Shown: positions 57,398 to 64,000 of the stretch, piece after piece
Position numbering within the stretch: position 1 is the first letter of the stretch
Layout of the letters: every line of letters begins with the position of its first letter
DNA from: Phocaeicola sartorii JCM 17136 = DSM 21941
Lineage (GTDB): Bacteria > Bacteroidota > Bacteroidia > Bacteroidales > Bacteroidaceae
DNA length: 64,000 nt
Assembly (NCBI RefSeq): GCF_000614185.1
Contig: NZ_BAKM01000001.1
Span: 1-64,000 of the forward strand
Direction: 5' to 3'
Notes under the pieces: generated by a model
Database searches by the model: none
What the model was told of the DNA's origin: nothing
What the model saw: only the letters and a program-made list of their open reading frames with translations
Position numbers and translations under genes: made by a program

Positions 57398-57906
57398 TTA
57401 TACAATCTCCGCAAACTCCTCAATATGATCGTCCACATATTCCGCAATCTGGGCAGTTATCAATTCTTCCAGATCCATAAACTCCTCTTCCAGATCATCA
57501 AAAGCCTCGTATTGCTCATACATAGCCATAAACTCCTCATCATCCTGTCCTTTTCCAAATCAGCACGATTCTCATCATATATTTTCTTCGCGCTATAAAT
57601 CAGTCTGGCCAGTTCTTTCGCTCCAAACATCCGCATTGCTTTCGCAAAAGGATTATCAAAGATATAAGGCCCGTATCCATTCTGTATCAGTTGCACAAAA
57701 CCACCTTCATTTATTTCCTCACGCAAGAAATGATACCCCAACAATGAATGCTGGCAACCATTGAGCAAAGGCATGGTCTCCGCATTGATCACTCCCCCTG
57801 TCACCTCCAAGTATTTATCTATAAACACTTTCAAGAAACCATCCATGCCCTCTTCCGCACCCCGGCGCAGGGCTTCGTCCGTAATTGCTATTTTATTTGC
57901 TTCCAT
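57398..57906 (-). CDS. DMP19 (DUF4375) family protein, frame-interrupted
   Basis: The first frame (start 57906) reads ITDEALRRGAEEGMDGFLKV, VINAETMPLLNGCQHSLLGY and GYGPYIFDNPFAKAMRMFGA, typical of DMP19/DUF4375 proteins. At about 57544 the frame fails: one G is missing in GACAGGATGATGAGG. With it restored the text continues as DRDDEEFMAMYEQYEAFDDL and ends HIEEFAEIV at 57400-57398, giving about 169 residues and a very acidic tail. The uninterrupted frame instead runs through unlikely Trp-rich text to 57460. DMP19 has been described as a DNA-mimic or immunity-type protein in other bacteria; role here unproven. Confidence 0.75.
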
Positions 57907-57928
57907 TCCTATCCTTATAATATAGGTA

Positions 57929-57936
57929 CAAAGATA
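57929..57936 (-). promoter_or_regulatory. Bacteroidetes -7 box for the DMP19 gene
   Basis: On the minus strand TATCTTTG matches TAnnTTTG, 23 bases before ATG 57906. Confidence 0.55.
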
Positions 57937-58040
57937 GAGTTTTCATCGGAAAGAAAAAACATTTTGGCAACTCTAGTTTGCAAAATGCTGTCCTACAATA
58001 AATTTATTTAATTTAAAGATAAAAAGTGACGGGCAACGAG

Positions 58041-58070
58041 TTGCAGAAAAGAATAAAACGACTAACTTTG
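58041..58070 (+). promoter_or_regulatory. Promoter of the scaffold/GGGtGRT pair
   Basis: TTG (58041-58043), 19 bases, then TAACTTTG (58063-58070): a near-ideal Bacteroidetes promoter 74 bases before ATG 58144. Confidence 0.8.
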
Positions 58071-58143
58071 TAGGCGAAAAGAATAACTAACCTTTTCACG
58101 TGGTTTACGAATATTTATTTTATTACCAAAAAACGTAAAGAAT

Positions 58144-58845
58144 ATGACTTATTCACACGAAGTAGAACACATGTGTGTTGTGAAGAAAGGTCCTAATCAC
58201 GGACCGGCTCCTATTCCTGAAGAAGGAAAGTGGGTAAAATCAAAAGAAATTAAAGACATCTCTGGTTTGACACACGGTATTGGCTGGTGTGCTCCCCAGC
58301 AGGGTGCTTGTAAACTAACCCTTAACGTAAAAGAAGGTATCATCCAGGAAGCATTGGTAGAAACTATCGGTTGTTCCGGTATGACTCACTCAGCTGCCAT
58401 GGCTGCCGAAATTCTTCCGGGCAAGACTGTATTGGAAGCATTGAATACCGACTTGGTTTGTGATGCTATCAACACAGCCATGCGCGAACTTTTCCTTCAA
58501 ATCGTTTACGGACGTACTCAGTCGGCTTTCTCAGAAGGCGGTCTGATTATCGGTGCCGGTCTGGAAGACTTGGGTAAAGGTCTTCGTAGCCAGGTAGGTA
58601 CTTTGTATGGTACTTTGGCCAAAGGCCCCCGTTATCTTGAAATGGCTGAAGGTTACATCAAGAACGTTTTCCTGGACAAGAACGACGAAATCTGCGGTTA
58701 CGAATTCGTTCACATGGGTAAGTTCATGGACGAAATCAAGAAGGGTACTGATGCTAACGAAGCATTGAAGAAAGTTACAGGTACTTACGGACGTGTAACT
58801 GAAGAACAGGGAGCTGTTAAGAAAATTGATCCACGTCACGAATAA
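58144..58845 (+). CDS. Iron-sulfur cluster assembly scaffold-like protein (GGGtGRT-associated)
   Basis: 233 residues, no signal. GKWVKSKEIKDISGLTHGIG, WCAPQQGACKLTLNVKEG and VETIGCSGMTHSAAMAAEIL recall the IscU/NifU-N fold, with Cys at the positions that could hold a cluster; QIVYGRTQSAFSEGGLIIGA follows. The C terminus EEQGAVKKIDPRHE is distinct from IscU. It is always found next to the GGGtGRT protein in anaerobes I know of, here 18 bases upstream. Highly codon-biased text (GGT, CGT, AAG) suggests strong expression. Pathway is unknown. Confidence 0.8.
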   Translation: MTYSHEVEHMCVVKKGPNHGPAPIPEEGKWVKSKEIKDISGLTHGIGWCAPQQGACKLTLNVKEGIIQEALVETIGCSGMTHSAAMAAEILPGKTVLEALNTDLVCDAINTAMRELFLQIVYGRTQSAFSEGGLIIGAGLEDLGKGLRSQVGTLYGTLAKGPRYLEMAEGYIKNVFLDKNDEICGYEFVHMGKFMDEIKKGTDANEALKKVTGTYGRVTEEQGAVKKIDPRHE

Positions 58846-58863
58846 TTATAAGGAGGAAAGAAT

Positions 58864-59874
58864 ATGATTAGAGAAGTAAAATTCGAAAGCCAAGACCGTC
58901 GTATCAAACAGATCATCGCTGCTCTGAACGCTAACGGCATCAAAGACATCGAAGAAGCTAACGCAATCTGCGAAGCTGCCGGACTGGATCCTTATAAGAC
59001 TTGTGAAGAAACTCAGCCTATCTGTTTCGAAAATGCCAAGTGGGCTTACGTGGTAGGTTCTGCCATCGCATTGAAGAAAGGTTGCAAAAACGCTGCTGAA
59101 GCTGCCGAAGCTATCGGTATCGGTCTGCAGGCATTCTGTATTCCGGGTTCTGTAGCCGACGACCGCAAGGTAGGTATCGGTCATGGTAACCTGGCTGCTA
59201 TGTTGCTTCGCGAAGAAACTAAATGTTTTGCATTCCTGGCAGGTCACGAATCATTCGCTGCTGCCGAAGGTGCTATCAAAATCGCTGCTAAAGCAGACAA
59301 AGTACGTAAAGAACCTCTGCGTTGTATCTTGAACGGTTTGGGCAAAGACGCTGCACAGATCATCTCTCGTATCAACGGATTTACATACGTTCAGACTGAG
59401 TTCGACTATTTCACAGGTGAACTGAAAGTAGTTCGTGAAATCGCTTATTCTGACGGTCCTCGTGCAAAAGTGAAATGCTACGGAGCTGACGACGTTCGCG
59501 AAGGTGTGGCTATCATGTGGAAAGAAGGTGTAGACGTATCTATCACAGGTAACTCTACTAACCCGACTCGTTTCCAACATCCGGTTGCTGGTACCTACAA
59601 GAAAGAACGTGTTCTTGCTGGTAAGCCTTATTTCTCAGTAGCATCAGGTGGTGGTACAGGCCGTACTCTTCACCCGGATAACATGGCTGCAGGTCCTGCT
59701 TCATACGGTATGACCGATACTATGGGTCGTATGCACTCAGACGCTCAGTTCGCTGGTTCTTCATCAGTTCCTGCTCACGTAGAAATGATGGGATTCCTGG
59801 GTATCGGTAACAACCCGATGGTAGGATGTACAGTGGCTTGTGCGGTTGACGTAGCTCAGGCTCTGGCTAAGTAA
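58864..59874 (+). CDS. GGGtGRT protein
   Basis: 336 residues. The name-giving motif is in SVASGGGTGRTLHPDNMAAG. Other conserved stretches are VKFESQDRRIKQIIAALNAN, ASYGMTDTMGRMHSDAQFAG and EMMGFLGIGNNPMVGCTVAC, the last with two Cys. An excellent ribosome site (AAGGAGG) lies 8 bases before the ATG, and codon use is that of an abundant protein. The family is conserved in anaerobic bacteria and archaea together with the scaffold-like gene upstream. No catalytic fold can be assigned by eye. The terminator at 59896 closes the operon, which marks the right edge of the core-genome part. Confidence 0.85.
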   Translation: MIREVKFESQDRRIKQIIAALNANGIKDIEEANAICEAAGLDPYKTCEETQPICFENAKWAYVVGSAIALKKGCKNAAEAAEAIGIGLQAFCIPGSVADDRKVGIGHGNLAAMLLREETKCFAFLAGHESFAAAEGAIKIAAKADKVRKEPLRCILNGLGKDAAQIISRINGFTYVQTEFDYFTGELKVVREIAYSDGPRAKVKCYGADDVREGVAIMWKEGVDVSITGNSTNPTRFQHPVAGTYKKERVLAGKPYFSVASGGGTGRTLHPDNMAAGPASYGMTDTMGRMHSDAQFAGSSSVPAHVEMMGFLGIGNNPMVGCTVACAVDVAQALAK

Positions 59875-59895
59875 TTTAGACAATTACATATAGAT

Positions 59896-59930
59896 AAACT
59901 CCTGTAATCCTTGTGATTGCAGGAGTTTTT
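59896..59930 (+). terminator. Terminator of the GGGtGRT operon
   Basis: AAACTCCTG-T-AATC pairs with GATT-G-CAGGAGTTT, then TTTATTTT. A standard Rho-independent terminator. Confidence 0.88.
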
Positions 59931-60024
59931 ATTTTATGGTGAACTTGGCTTAAATAACAGGTTAAAGCACCTCATACCATTCCTTTTTTAATTACCCCTC
60001 AATTCAAGCCATAAACAAGTTACT

Positions 60025-60074
60025 TTTGCAGCCGATTTGCAGCCGAATTTGCCATTCTTTAAAAACGGCTGCAA
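60025..60074. repeat. Integrase-arm-like repeats, possible attachment region
   Basis: TTTGCAGCCGA occurs twice back-to-back (60025-60035, 60036-60046), and its inverse CGGCTGCAA follows at 60066-60074. Directly repeated 10-11-mers near the end of an element are typical of arm sites bound by tyrosine recombinases in Bacteroides integrative elements. Position fits: core genes end at 59.9 kb, and AT-rich accessory genes with an integrase remnant begin here. The matching second attachment site was not found in the window. Confidence 0.5.
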
Positions 60075-60122
60075 GAATCAGCATAATCAACTATAATACA
60101 ATGTAATATACTTCATATAATA

Positions 60123-60154
60123 TTCCATTTAAAATGGAAAAACATTGTACAATG
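60123..60154. promoter_or_regulatory. Two palindromes with a TGTACA core upstream of yefM
   Basis: TTCCATTT-A-AAATGGAA (60123-60139) and CATTGTACAATG (60143-60154) are perfect palindromes. TGTACA-centred palindromes are the binding sites of YefM-YoeB in E. coli. Here they are about 85-115 bases upstream of the promoter at 60239, so an operator role is a suggestion. Confidence 0.4.
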
Positions 60155-60181
60155 GTGCACATGGATTGTTGATTGAGAGAG

Positions 60182-60270
60182 GAAGGGACATCATTAAGTT
60201 AGTTCCCTTTCTTCATAGTTAATAATTAACTAATTATATTTGCGAGTACGCAAATAAGTACATATATTTG
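60182..60270 (+). promoter_or_regulatory. yefM-yoeB promoter and operator region
   Basis: TTTG (60239-60242), 20 bases, TATATTTG (60263-60270) form the promoter, 20 bases before ATG 60291. Within it is ATTTGCG-AGTA-CGCAAAT, an inverted repeat between the two boxes, and just upstream AGTTAATAATTAACT (60217-60231). Both are well placed for autoregulation by the antitoxin. A possible terminator AAGGGA/TCCCTT at 60183-60209 lies before them. Together with the entries above, this accounts for the gene-free stretch 59875-60290. Confidence 0.65.
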
Positions 60271-60290
60271 CATTATAAAAAGAAGGATTT

Positions 60291-60581
60291 ATGAGAACAG
60301 CCAATTACACAGATTTAAGAGCAAATCTTAAAGATTATATTGATTCAGTAATTGATGATTACGATACTGTAATCGTCAATCGTGGTAATGGTAAAGGAGT
60401 AGTGATGATTTCCCTTGATGAATACAATTCATTGAAAGAGACTGAATATATAATGTCCTCACCTGCAACAATGGAAGCTATACGTCAAGGTGAGGAAGAT
60501 ATAAAGAATGGCAATTATATAGCACAGAAAGATGGAGAAAGCATAGAAGACTTTTTAAAGCGAGCATCATGTACAGAATAA
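60291..60581 (+). CDS. yefM: Type II antitoxin, Phd/YefM family
   Basis: 96 residues. MRTANYTDLRANLKDYIDSV, then NRGNGKGVVMISLDEYNSLK, is the YefM DNA-binding dimerisation domain. The rest (MEAIRQGEEDIKNGNYIAQK, EDFLKRASCTE) is the toxin-neutralising tail. It binds YoeB and represses its own promoter. It overlaps yoeB by 13 bases. Confidence 0.92.
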   Translation: MRTANYTDLRANLKDYIDSVIDDYDTVIVNRGNGKGVVMISLDEYNSLKETEYIMSSPATMEAIRQGEEDIKNGNYIAQKDGESIEDFLKRASCTE

Positions 60582-60844
60582 TATTATCTGACCAAGCACG
60601 GAAGGAATATCTATTCTTCTCACAGAGTGGCAATAAGATCATTCTGAATAAGATTACAGCTTTACTGAACGATATTGCAGAACATCCTTATACTGGAATT
60701 GGGAAGCCAGAACCACTAAAATATGAATTGACTGGTAAATGGTCAAGGAGAATCACCGCAGAACATCGTCTTGTTTACTCTGTAAACGATGATAAGATAG
60801 AAGTGCATATATTCTCCATGAAGCACCATTACTCTAAGAAGTAA
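60569..60844 (+). CDS. yoeB: Type II toxin, Txe/YoeB family mRNA interferase
   Basis: 91 residues. The RelE-like fold of YoeB is evident: MYRIILSDQARKEYLFFSQS, GIGKPEPLKYELTGKWSRRI and TAEHRLVYSVND, with the catalytic Glu of PEPLKYEL, Arg in SRRIT and the C-terminal HH in SMKHHYSKK. It cuts mRNA at the ribosomal A site. A GGGCATCTA/TAGGTGTCC hairpin with a T-run (60873-60904) ends the operon. Confidence 0.94.
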   Translation: MYRIILSDQARKEYLFFSQSGNKIILNKITALLNDIAEHPYTGIGKPEPLKYELTGKWSRRITAEHRLVYSVNDDKIEVHIFSMKHHYSKK

Positions 60845-60872
60845 ACTAACTCATACATACTATTAATTGAAA

Positions 60873-60904
60873 GGGCATCTATTAAATTAGGTGTCCTTTT
60901 TCTG
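60873..60904 (+). terminator. Terminator of the toxin-antitoxin operon
   Basis: GGGCATCTA (60873-60881) pairs with TAGGTGTCC (60888-60896), with two G-T pairs, followed by TTTTTCTG. Confidence 0.75.
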
Positions 60905-60932
60905 TTTAGACACTCTAACAATTAGCAACAAT

Positions 60933-61379
60933 ATGAATATAGATTATACTGTGGGTGAAGTGGAACTATCCAACAAACCCAAATTCAAGAATCTGCATAA
61001 GGTCGCCAGTTCAGAGGATGATTATAAATACTTGCTTCCTACCTATAAGGAGGATACAATCTGTTACAAAGAATATTTCAAAGTCTTGTCTCTAAACCAA
61101 TCCAACCAAGTTTTAGGCTATACTCTCATATCAGAGGGTGGAATTACTGAAACTTGTGCTGATGTCAGAGTAATTCTACAAGCTGCATTGCTTACCAATT
61201 CAGTAGCTCTTATCCTTGCTCATAATCACCCAAGCGGTAACATGAACCCAAGCAGGCAGGATATGGAAATTACTAAATAGGTAAAGGATGCTGCAAGACT
61301 TATGAGAATTACAGTTTTAGACCACCTCATACTTACAGATGCAGGATATTACAGCTTCGCTGATGAAGGAGAACTATAA
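60933..61379 (+). pseudogene. RadC-family (JAB/MPN) protein gene with an internal amber stop
   Basis: ATG 60933 opens MNIDYTVGEVELSNKPKFKN. The RadC/JAB core is clear: YKEYFKVLSLNQSNQVLGYT, ISEGGITETCADVRVILQAA and LILAHNHPSGNMNPSRQDME, with the metal-binding His-x-His...Asp set. A TAG at 61278-61280 interrupts ITK; the same frame continues without change as VKDAARLMRITVLDHLILTD and AGYYSFADEGEL to the TAA at 61377-61379, the normal RadC end. A CAG to TAG substitution is the simplest explanation. All metal ligands except possibly the last helix precede the stop, so the truncated product may still fold. Such RadC-like genes are typical of mobile elements in Bacteroides. Confidence 0.85.
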
Positions 61380-61528
61380 TAAGGTAGAGGGCACTCAATT
61401 TCTAGGTTGGGTTCCTTATCATATTCACTTTGATAATTAGTGAATGTTTCTTTAGTAATCAATGAGTTAGTAAATCCAACTCAGAATTAACATTCACTTC
61501 TATTCGTTTCATTATAAAACAGAACATT

Positions 61529-61873
61529 ATGTCACTCAAATATTCAAGCACAATGGCAGACTATCTTATATGGTCTGATGCGATGAACCTCATCTTAGTA
61601 AGTCAGAAAGGCACTATCTTCACAGTTCAGAGAATCAATATCCTTCTTAAAGAGGTGAAGAAGAAGTACAGGCTAAAGATTAAGAACTTTAGCTATCATT
61701 CTCTTAAAAAGACTTTGGGTAGACAGGTCTATAACATGAACAGCGATAACGCAGAGTTGGCATTAGTAAAGCTCATGGAACTGTTCAACCATAGTTCTAT
61801 TGCCATTACTAAAAGATACTTGGGATTAAGGCAGGAAGAAATCTTACAGACTTATGACTGTTTGAGCTTCTGA
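61529..61873 (+). pseudogene. Tyrosine recombinase/integrase C-terminal fragment
   Basis: 114 residues. The second half of a Bacteroides-type integrase catalytic domain is present: GTIFTVQRINILLKEVKKKY, IKNFSYHSLKKTLGRQVYNM (box II, normally HxLRxT; Arg replaced by Lys), LMELFNHSSIAITKRYLGL with the last His-x-x-Tyr nucleophile pattern (KRYLG), and EEILQTYDCLSF. The N-terminal half with the first catalytic Arg is missing and the first 15 residues look random, so it is a truncated remnant. It supports integration of a mobile element near 60 kb. Confidence 0.75.
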
Positions 61874-62388
61874 TTATTGGGACAGGATTATTAAGATACA
61901 TCTTTATAGTGGTCTGAATGGTTCTGTCCCAAATCCATAAAATTTTGAGCTTAGATATATCTAAAGTCCAATCTTGGCAGTTTGGCATTTCAGTCTTATA
62001 GAAGTAATTCAATTTCATTAATTTACAGACTTTAGGATTATCTCAACTCTTATTAATCATGTCGCAGGTAGCACTTCTTGAATATCCACCAAAATGCAGA
62101 CTTGAAGATGATAATTCAAGGTGGGTAAGAATATTCAGAATTTGGTCTTTATATGGGGAGAAGTGAATTTGATACCCACATGGATTTACAGAGTTCAGAT
62201 GCAACTCTGATTAAATATCTTATTCAGACTATGTTTGAGAGCAGGAGATTTACTATTTCTCCTCACTCCATGCTTAGTGATTTAAAACCTTTCATTATCT
62301 TTGCACCAATTCCAATGAACTAATGAGATAGGGAGTTGGAAGGGCATATTTAACGAAAGGTGTTATTGAAATTATCTTCCGTGGTAAA
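61874..62388. other. Gene-poor stretch with one 56-codon ORF
   Basis: No recognisable gene. The longest plausible rightward ORF is 62153-62323 (start MGRSEFDTHMDLQSSDATLI, end IIFAPIPMN); it resembles nothing I know and may be a remnant of the mobile element. Sequence is AT-rich. Nothing else was seen before the structured region at 62389. Confidence 0.5.
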
Positions 62389-62524
62389 TTCTCGCAAAAT
62401 TTAACGGTACGAAGATGATAGCAGTAGCACCACATCATAGCTATATACTTACCCTGTCTTGGGCTGAGATATATCGTCTTATGGTGTGGGCTATTGCTTT
62501 ATCCGTACCGAGGCAATGCGAGAA
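62389..62524 (+). ncRNA. Candidate structured RNA: long interrupted hairpin
   Basis: Nested complementary segments run inward: TTCTCGC (62389-62395) with GCGAGAA (62518-62524); CGGTACG (62405-62411) with CGTACCG (62504-62510); AGCAGTAGC-a-CCACA (about 62420-62434) with TGTGGGCTATTGCT (about 62485-62498), one bulge and one G-T pair. The inside has further short pairings (ATATA/TATAT; CCC/GGG). The orientation is unknown; I give + because of the lipoprotein gene downstream. It resembles the extended stem of regulatory RNAs, but I recognise no named family. Confidence 0.55.
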
Positions 62525-62551
62525 GCCCACCACGAGATAAGGCAGTATGTT

Positions 62552-62594
62552 CCCACACCTCTTTTATTTATGGCTTACCGTAGGGAACAGGTGA
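62552..62594 (+). promoter_or_regulatory. Possible pseudoknot in the lipoprotein leader
   Basis: GTTCCC, then CACCT, then GGGAAC immediately followed by AGGTG: the first pairs with the third and the second with the fourth, the order of an H-type pseudoknot. It ends about 20 bases before ATG 62614, so it could affect ribosome access. Confidence 0.35.
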
Positions 62595-62613
62595 GCGTAG
62601 ATTAAACTCGATA

Positions 62614-63912
62614 ATGAAAATATTTAGATTATTGGCAGCGTCATTATTAGTTGCCGTATGCACAGGATTTAGTTCTTGTGGCGATGATGAATTAGAGAGA
62701 GAACCAGTTATTAACTTTGACCCCAATGGTTCTGATTTAGAAAAAAAATACTCACAGTACATTGATGATTACGAGAATATGACCTGTAAACGATTCGAAG
62801 ACAAAGGTGATACTATCGAATTTACAGGAATTACATCTAAAGGGTATCTAATGATAAATCTATTCCAATATGCAACTAAGACTAAGGTCTTTGAGTGGGT
62901 GGATAATGTAAAGATTGATACCATCTATCAAATATATAAGGGCTATGGAGAATATGAAGAGGTCAGAGTTAAATCTATTGGATTATCTAATGGAAAATAT
63001 CATCTGAAATCCAATAAGGACTTTGTAACATTGCTTGATTTCTTTGGAGGAACATCTTCATTCACAAGAATACTATTCGTAAATGGAGGAAATTCTAAAA
63101 TGAGTGATATTATGCCTGTGGGAGCTTGGCACATTAACACATTCATTCCTAATTGGTACAATAATGAATACAGCTTCATACATGATTGTTGTTACACACT
63201 TGCAGGTGATACTGTTTATACTATCAAATATGGGAAATATGATGATGATAATATAAATATGTACGAGAGGAGAATTGCTACTAACGGTTATGGTTCATTT
63301 CAATACCGATTTGAACAAGTGTCAGCAGAAGAAGCCGTAGGAACAGGATTAGATATAGATAATTTTCATGGCTCTTACCAATTAAGAGTTGCACGAATTA
63401 ATTATAGGACAGCTCAAAATATGTGGGGAGAACAAAGATATATCAACTTGCCTTTTGATTATGAAGCTAAAGCAAAATTGTCTTATTCCATTACGGACAA
63501 ATCTTCTGACACATGGAAATACAAAGCAAATATTACATATTATGATGGCACAAAGAAAGAGGTCACATTAAATGTCAATATTGAGAATGGAGCAGTACAA
63601 GGAGAAGATGATTATAATTCTCTTCTTATCATAGGTAAATGGAAGATGACAAGCGGTGATGCTGTTGCTACCCATGTAACTTATAAGAATGACGGTACAT
63701 TTGAATACACAAGTACAGAAGATAGCTCTTATAAAGAAGTGGGCAAGTACAAGATAGACGGTAACAAGCTCTATGAAATGTACAACGATGAAAAAGAATG
63801 GATTATCAATGATATTTTGTTACTTAATTCCATGACCTTATCAGTGCAGGAATTGGAAGCAGACGGAGTTACACCCACAGGTCTAAAGTACTCTTATCAG
63901 AGAGTGAAATAA
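62614..63912 (+). CDS. Lipoprotein with C-terminal lipocalin-like domain
   Basis: 432 residues with lipobox FSSC (Cys 22), then GDDELEREPVINFDPNGSDL. Residues about 40-330 are beta-rich with no recognised family (NMTCKRFEDKGDTIEFTGIT, PVGAWHINTFIPNWYNNEYS, YQLRVARINYRTAQNMWGEQ). Residues about 345-430 resemble the DUF5640/lipocalin-like domain of Bacteroidales lipoproteins: LLIIGKWKMTSGDAVATHVT, YKNDGTFEYTSTED, VGKYKIDGNKLYEMY. The gene is at the surface by prediction and is cargo of the accessory segment. Its leader carries the structured elements above. Confidence 0.7.
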   Translation: MKIFRLLAASLLVAVCTGFSSCGDDELEREPVINFDPNGSDLEKKYSQYIDDYENMTCKRFEDKGDTIEFTGITSKGYLMINLFQYATKTKVFEWVDNVKIDTIYQIYKGYGEYEEVRVKSIGLSNGKYHLKSNKDFVTLLDFFGGTSSFTRILFVNGGNSKMSDIMPVGAWHINTFIPNWYNNEYSFIHDCCYTLAGDTVYTIKYGKYDDDNINMYERRIATNGYGSFQYRFEQVSAEEAVGTGLDIDNFHGSYQLRVARINYRTAQNMWGEQRYINLPFDYEAKAKLSYSITDKSSDTWKYKANITYYDGTKKEVTLNVNIENGAVQGEDDYNSLLIIGKWKMTSGDAVATHVTYKNDGTFEYTSTEDSSYKEVGKYKIDGNKLYEMYNDEKEWIINDILLLNSMTLSVQELEADGVTPTGLKYSYQRVK

Positions 63913-63940
63913 AGAACTTATTCATATTTAGCTAACAGAG

Positions 63941-63970
63941 CAGCATTTGAGGGAACTCTTATGCTGTTTT
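63941..63970 (+). terminator. Terminator of the final lipoprotein gene
   Basis: CAGCAT (63941-63946) pairs with ATGCTG (63961-63966), enclosing a GAGG/CTCTT-type inner pairing, then TTTTCTTTT. The last 30 bases of the window hold nothing recognisable. Confidence 0.6.
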
Positions 63971-64000
63971 CTTTTATTAGCTACTACATTTCTAAAGAAT

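Noticed and set aside
62153..62323. A 56-codon ORF in the accessory stretch
   Set aside because: No homology recognised, no ribosome site, and the area looks like decayed element DNA; only mentioned in the gap entry.
1..64000. tRNA, rRNA, tmRNA genes and CRISPR arrays
   Set aside because: None recognised by eye; no T-loop motifs with acceptor stems and no regularly spaced repeats. A covariance search would be decisive.

Overview
The window looks like a chromosomal piece of a gut Bacteroidales bacterium, most likely Bacteroides or Phocaeicola. The signs are Bacteroidetes-type promoters (a -7 box TAnnTTTG with TTTG or TTG about 19-20 bases upstream), many lipoproteins with a short lipobox, Mfa-like fimbrillins, a NigD-like protein, a CNNM/CorC protein of the GldE type, and a YefM-YoeB module next to a truncated Bacteroides-type integrase. 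No rRNA gene, tRNA gene or CRISPR array was recognised by eye.

Layout. (1) 0.2-7.3 kb is a fimbrial surface cluster: a FimB/Mfa2-like lipoprotein, three fimbrillins, a fimbrillin fused to a C-type-lectin variable domain (the target of a diversity-generating retroelement, DGR) and its Avd accessory gene. A truncated template-like repeat follows, but there is no reverse transcriptase, so the DGR is incomplete here. A 133-bp potentially structured element occurs twice, after two fimbrillin 3' ends. (2) 7.4-25.3 kb holds core envelope genes: secA, a PafA-like phosphatase homologue, coaX, an outer membrane protein, a TPR protein, lptC, a CNNM/CorC protein, a PpiD/SurA-like foldase and an OadB-like sodium pump subunit. 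(3) 25.4-32.8 kb holds a TonB-domain protein and the operon ilvD-ilvB-ilvN-acyl-ACP thioesterase-ilvC, preceded by a clear leader-peptide attenuator. (4) 33-50.4 kb holds a SlyD-like isomerase, a radical SAM protein with its DNA-repair-like partner, truA, phoH, purC, ubiE/menG, aroE, TPM and LemA proteins, aroC, an M20 dipeptidase, a nitroreductase, and an AmgK-RapZ fusion with a MurU-like nucleotidyltransferase. (5) 50.5-59.9 kb holds metH, smpB, a Yip1-family protein, a NigD-like lipoprotein, gltS, a DMP19 protein and the little-studied scaffold/GGGtGRT pair. (6) From about 59.9 kb to the end is an AT-rich accessory segment: integrase-arm-like repeats, YefM-YoeB, a RadC gene interrupted by an amber stop, an integrase fragment, a candidate structured RNA and a lipoprotein.

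A striking property of the sequence is that 12 clearly recognisable genes and probably a thirteenth, including essential secA and lptC, are each broken by one or two small indels, nearly all in short homopolymers. All lie in 1-25.3 kb or 55.6-57.6 kb. I read them as consensus errors rather than real decay, and give each such gene as one interrupted CDS with the repaired reading described. The RT-less DGR, the nonsense codon in radC and the truncated integrase are different in kind and are probably real.
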